A DNA stretch of 64,000 nt, taken from positions 1 to 64,000 of the forward strand of contig JAAZYR010000011.1 in NCBI GenBank assembly GCA_014239555.1, read 5' to 3'. Position 1 is the stretch's first letter. Every line of letters begins with the position of its first letter. The notes beneath the pieces are model-generated. The model did no database searches, was not told the DNA's origin, and saw only the letters and a list, made by a program, of their open reading frames with translations. The stretch comes from Acidimicrobiales bacterium (lineage in GTDB: Bacteria > Actinomycetota > Acidimicrobiia > Acidimicrobiales > Poriferisodalaceae). Shown piece by piece: positions 62,430-64,000 of this stretch. Both the position numbers and the translations under genes were made by a program.

Positions 62430-63926
62430 ATGGGCGTTACTGATTCGACTATAAACCGACCTCAGCTTCCCGACGGTCTTGTCGCGTTCGTCAAACGGGA
62501 TTGTCCCACCTGTGTCGATGTTGCGTCAGTGTTGGGAGAGATATGTGTTCGAGGGCCGGGCGTGACGGTATACAGCCAAGACGACCCGCTCTTTCCCGAA
62601 GCCGTCGAATCCAAACATCATGATCACAATCTCGCCATGTCCTGGCACTGGGATGTGGAGACAGTGCCCACCTTGATGTACGTGCAAGATGGCAAAGAAA
62701 TGGCTCGAACCGTGGGTTGGAGTCGGACTGACTGGGAGGCCATGACGGGAGTTGAGGATCTGGGCGTCGAACTTCCAGAAATGCGCCCCGGTTGTGGGTC
62801 GCTATCGGTTGATCCGAACTTGGCGGAAGATTTAGCAATCAAGTTTGGTGAAACAACAATGCGGAGCCGACGTGTGGAATTTGCCAGCCTAGAAGATGAG
62901 TTCGACGCGATGTTTGATCGCGGATGGTCTGATGGATTGCCCATTGTGCCGCCGACGGAAGAACGAGTGGCACGCATGCTGGCAGGCACTCACCGGCGAT
63001 CGGAGGAGGTGTTAGCGGTCGTTCCGCCAGGATTGGTGGAGTGCACGGTGGAGAAAGTCGCGATCAACGCAGTGATGGCGGGGTGCCGTCCAGAGTATCT
63101 ACCGGTGGTTCTGGCGGCTGTTGAAGCTGCATGCACAGACCAATTCAATATGCACGGCCTGTTATGTACTTTGTGGTTTTCAGGGCCGATCATCATCGTT
63201 AACGGACCCATTAGGCGCCAAATTGGTATGAATACCGACAAGAACGCGCTCGGTCAGGGAAATCGAGCGAATTCAACTATTGGTCGAGCTCTGCAGCTCG
63301 TCGTACGCAATGTGGGGGGAGGCAAACCCGGAATTGGGGGAATCGATCGGTCTGCGTTGGGGGCGCCATCCAAGATTGGGTGGTGTTTCGCCGAAGATGA
63401 GGAGAATCTTCCCGACGGGTGGGACCCTCTGTCGGTAACTCGCGGATTTGAGCGAGGACAAAACACCGTCACATTGTTTGCCGGGCATGGCCCGATCGGT
63501 TGCATCGATCAAATATCTCGCACCCCCGAATCGCTCATCCGGACGTTGGCACAGCAGCTGCACGGGGTAGGCAACCGAAAATTGCCCAGTGAAGCGATGA
63601 TCGTGATGACCCCCGAACACATGAACGTGTTCGAAGCTGCTGGGTGGACCAGAGTTAAGTTCTATGAAGAGCTGGAACCTCTTCTGCAGATGGATCCAGA
63701 GCTGTCGGCAAGAGGGGCCCAAGGAATCGAAGAAGGTATCCCTAGCCGCAGCGACGAAGAAACCGTATTTGGGTCTACGTCGGGTCGAACGGTGAGGAAA
63801 TTGCCTGACTGGTCGCCAATGATTGTTCGCGCTGGCGGAGGCGCCGGAGGGTTCTCAGCGATTCTTGAAGGATGGGTTCCAGGGGCCAAAGGGAGCACGC
63901 CGATCACGCACCCGGTTACTGGCTGA
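62430..63926 (+). CDS. Thioredoxin-like domain fused to a large domain of unknown function
   Basis: A 498-residue protein. Residues about 15-110 look like a thioredoxin fold: LVAFVKRDCPTCVDVA (CxxC at Cys25/Cys28), the cis-Pro loop VETVPTLMYVQDG at Pro80, and a Trp/Arg-rich end. A linker with PGCGSLSVDP follows. The remaining 350 residues begin DGLPIVPPTEERVARML and include MAGCRPEYLPVVLAAVE, NGPIRRQIGMN and EAMIVMTPEHMNVFEAAGW. I cannot name that domain; from memory, DGLPxVPPT proteins occur beside UGSC-type proteins in environmental bacteria, which I cannot verify here. No in-frame TGA suggests selenocysteine. Confidence 0.7.
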   Translation: MGVTDSTINRPQLPDGLVAFVKRDCPTCVDVASVLGEICVRGPGVTVYSQDDPLFPEAVESKHHDHNLAMSWHWDVETVPTLMYVQDGKEMARTVGWSRTDWEAMTGVEDLGVELPEMRPGCGSLSVDPNLAEDLAIKFGETTMRSRRVEFASLEDEFDAMFDRGWSDGLPIVPPTEERVARMLAGTHRRSEEVLAVVPPGLVECTVEKVAINAVMAGCRPEYLPVVLAAVEAACTDQFNMHGLLCTLWFSGPIIIVNGPIRRQIGMNTDKNALGQGNRANSTIGRALQLVVRNVGGGKPGIGGIDRSALGAPSKIGWCFAEDEENLPDGWDPLSVTRGFERGQNTVTLFAGHGPIGCIDQISRTPESLIRTLAQQLHGVGNRKLPSEAMIVMTPEHMNVFEAAGWTRVKFYEELEPLLQMDPELSARGAQGIEEGIPSRSDEETVFGSTSGRTVRKLPDWSPMIVRAGGGAGGFSAILEGWVPGAKGSTPITHPVTG

Positions 63927-64000
63927 CGACCCTCACGGTTGTCCAACTGACTGGCGGTTGTTCACAGCAAACGCCTATGCGTTCATGTCTGTTAGCGACG
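63927..64000. other. Right-edge intergenic sequence
   Basis: 74 bases after the last stop. No start codon with a supportable signal is seen before the window ends. Confidence 0.3.

Noticed and set aside
62430-63926. Selenoprotein reading of the thioredoxin-like fusion
   Set aside because: The frame is open without internal TGA, and all candidate redox positions are ordinary Cys codons.
1-64000. Mobile elements, prophage, CRISPR array or toxin-antitoxin system
   Set aside because: No transposase, integrase, phage structural gene, spaced direct repeats or paired small toxin/antitoxin frames could be found.

Overview
The window looks like chromosomal DNA from a mycothiol-using actinobacterium, most likely an uncultured, probably aquatic member of the Acidimicrobiia. 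The assignment rests on three things. First, there is a mycothiol acetyltransferase (MshD-like), an S-(hydroxymethyl)mycothiol dehydrogenase and an F420-type luciferase-like oxidoreductase. Second, the gene order his - trp - ANTAR response regulator - polA - rpsA - coaE - uvrB - uvrA is recognisably that of Mycobacterium tuberculosis. Third, base composition is only moderately GC by eye, unlike most cultured Actinomycetota. The taxonomic call is inference; no rRNA gene is present. I see no insertion sequence, prophage, integrase or CRISPR array.

Layout. 1-10.7 kb: accessory metabolism, namely an F420-type oxidoreductase, SDR, menaquinone genes menA and menG (convergent, overlapping), MaoC hydratase, rlmN, a VIT1/CCC1-like transporter, a D-aminoacylase-like amidohydrolase, mshD, nth and a CitE-like lyase. 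10.7-16.1 kb: a tight hisDCBHAF operon with a small divergent gene at its head. 16.1-21.9 kb: acyl-CoA ligase, DUF1330 protein, MBL-fold hydrolase, DEAD-box RNA helicase, DCC-family protein and an alpha/beta hydrolase. 21.9-29.2 kb: groES followed by a trp cluster (fused trpEG, ygfZ, monooxygenase-like gene, trpC, trpF, trpB, trpA). 29.2-31.9 kb: a Cys-rich small protein, a cytochrome c gene that appears frameshifted, a peroxiredoxin, a FabZ-like dehydratase and azlCD. 31.9-36.2 kb: a minus-strand fatty-acid cluster fabD-fabH-fabG-acpP-fabF, in which FabD carries a biotinyl/lipoyl-like C-terminal domain. 36.4 kb: tRNA-Leu(CAA). 36.5-45.2 kb: SDR, methyltransferases, ANTAR regulator, polA, rpsA, coaE. 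45.2-55.7 kb: DMT transporter, SDR, an acidic zinc-ribbon protein, uvrB, mycothiol-dependent formaldehyde dehydrogenase, uvrA, uvrC. 55.7-64 kb: XPB-like helicase, methyltransferase, rapZ, gap-pgk-tpiA, and a thioredoxin-like fusion protein of unknown function.

The strongest genome-wide pattern is regulatory. At least 18 genes have a TAnnnT hexamer exactly 6-8 nt before the start codon and no Shine-Dalgarno sequence, which is the signature of leaderless transcripts. Genes inside operons and a minority of first genes carry an SD instead. One divergent pair (groES and the alpha/beta hydrolase) shares a single palindromic -10, ACGGTACCGT.

No obviously new multi-gene system is visible. The items most worth following are the FabD fusion, the apparent cytochrome c frameshift, the thioredoxin fusion at the right end, the palindromic bidirectional promoter, and the rapZ-gap junction that lacks yvcK and whiA.
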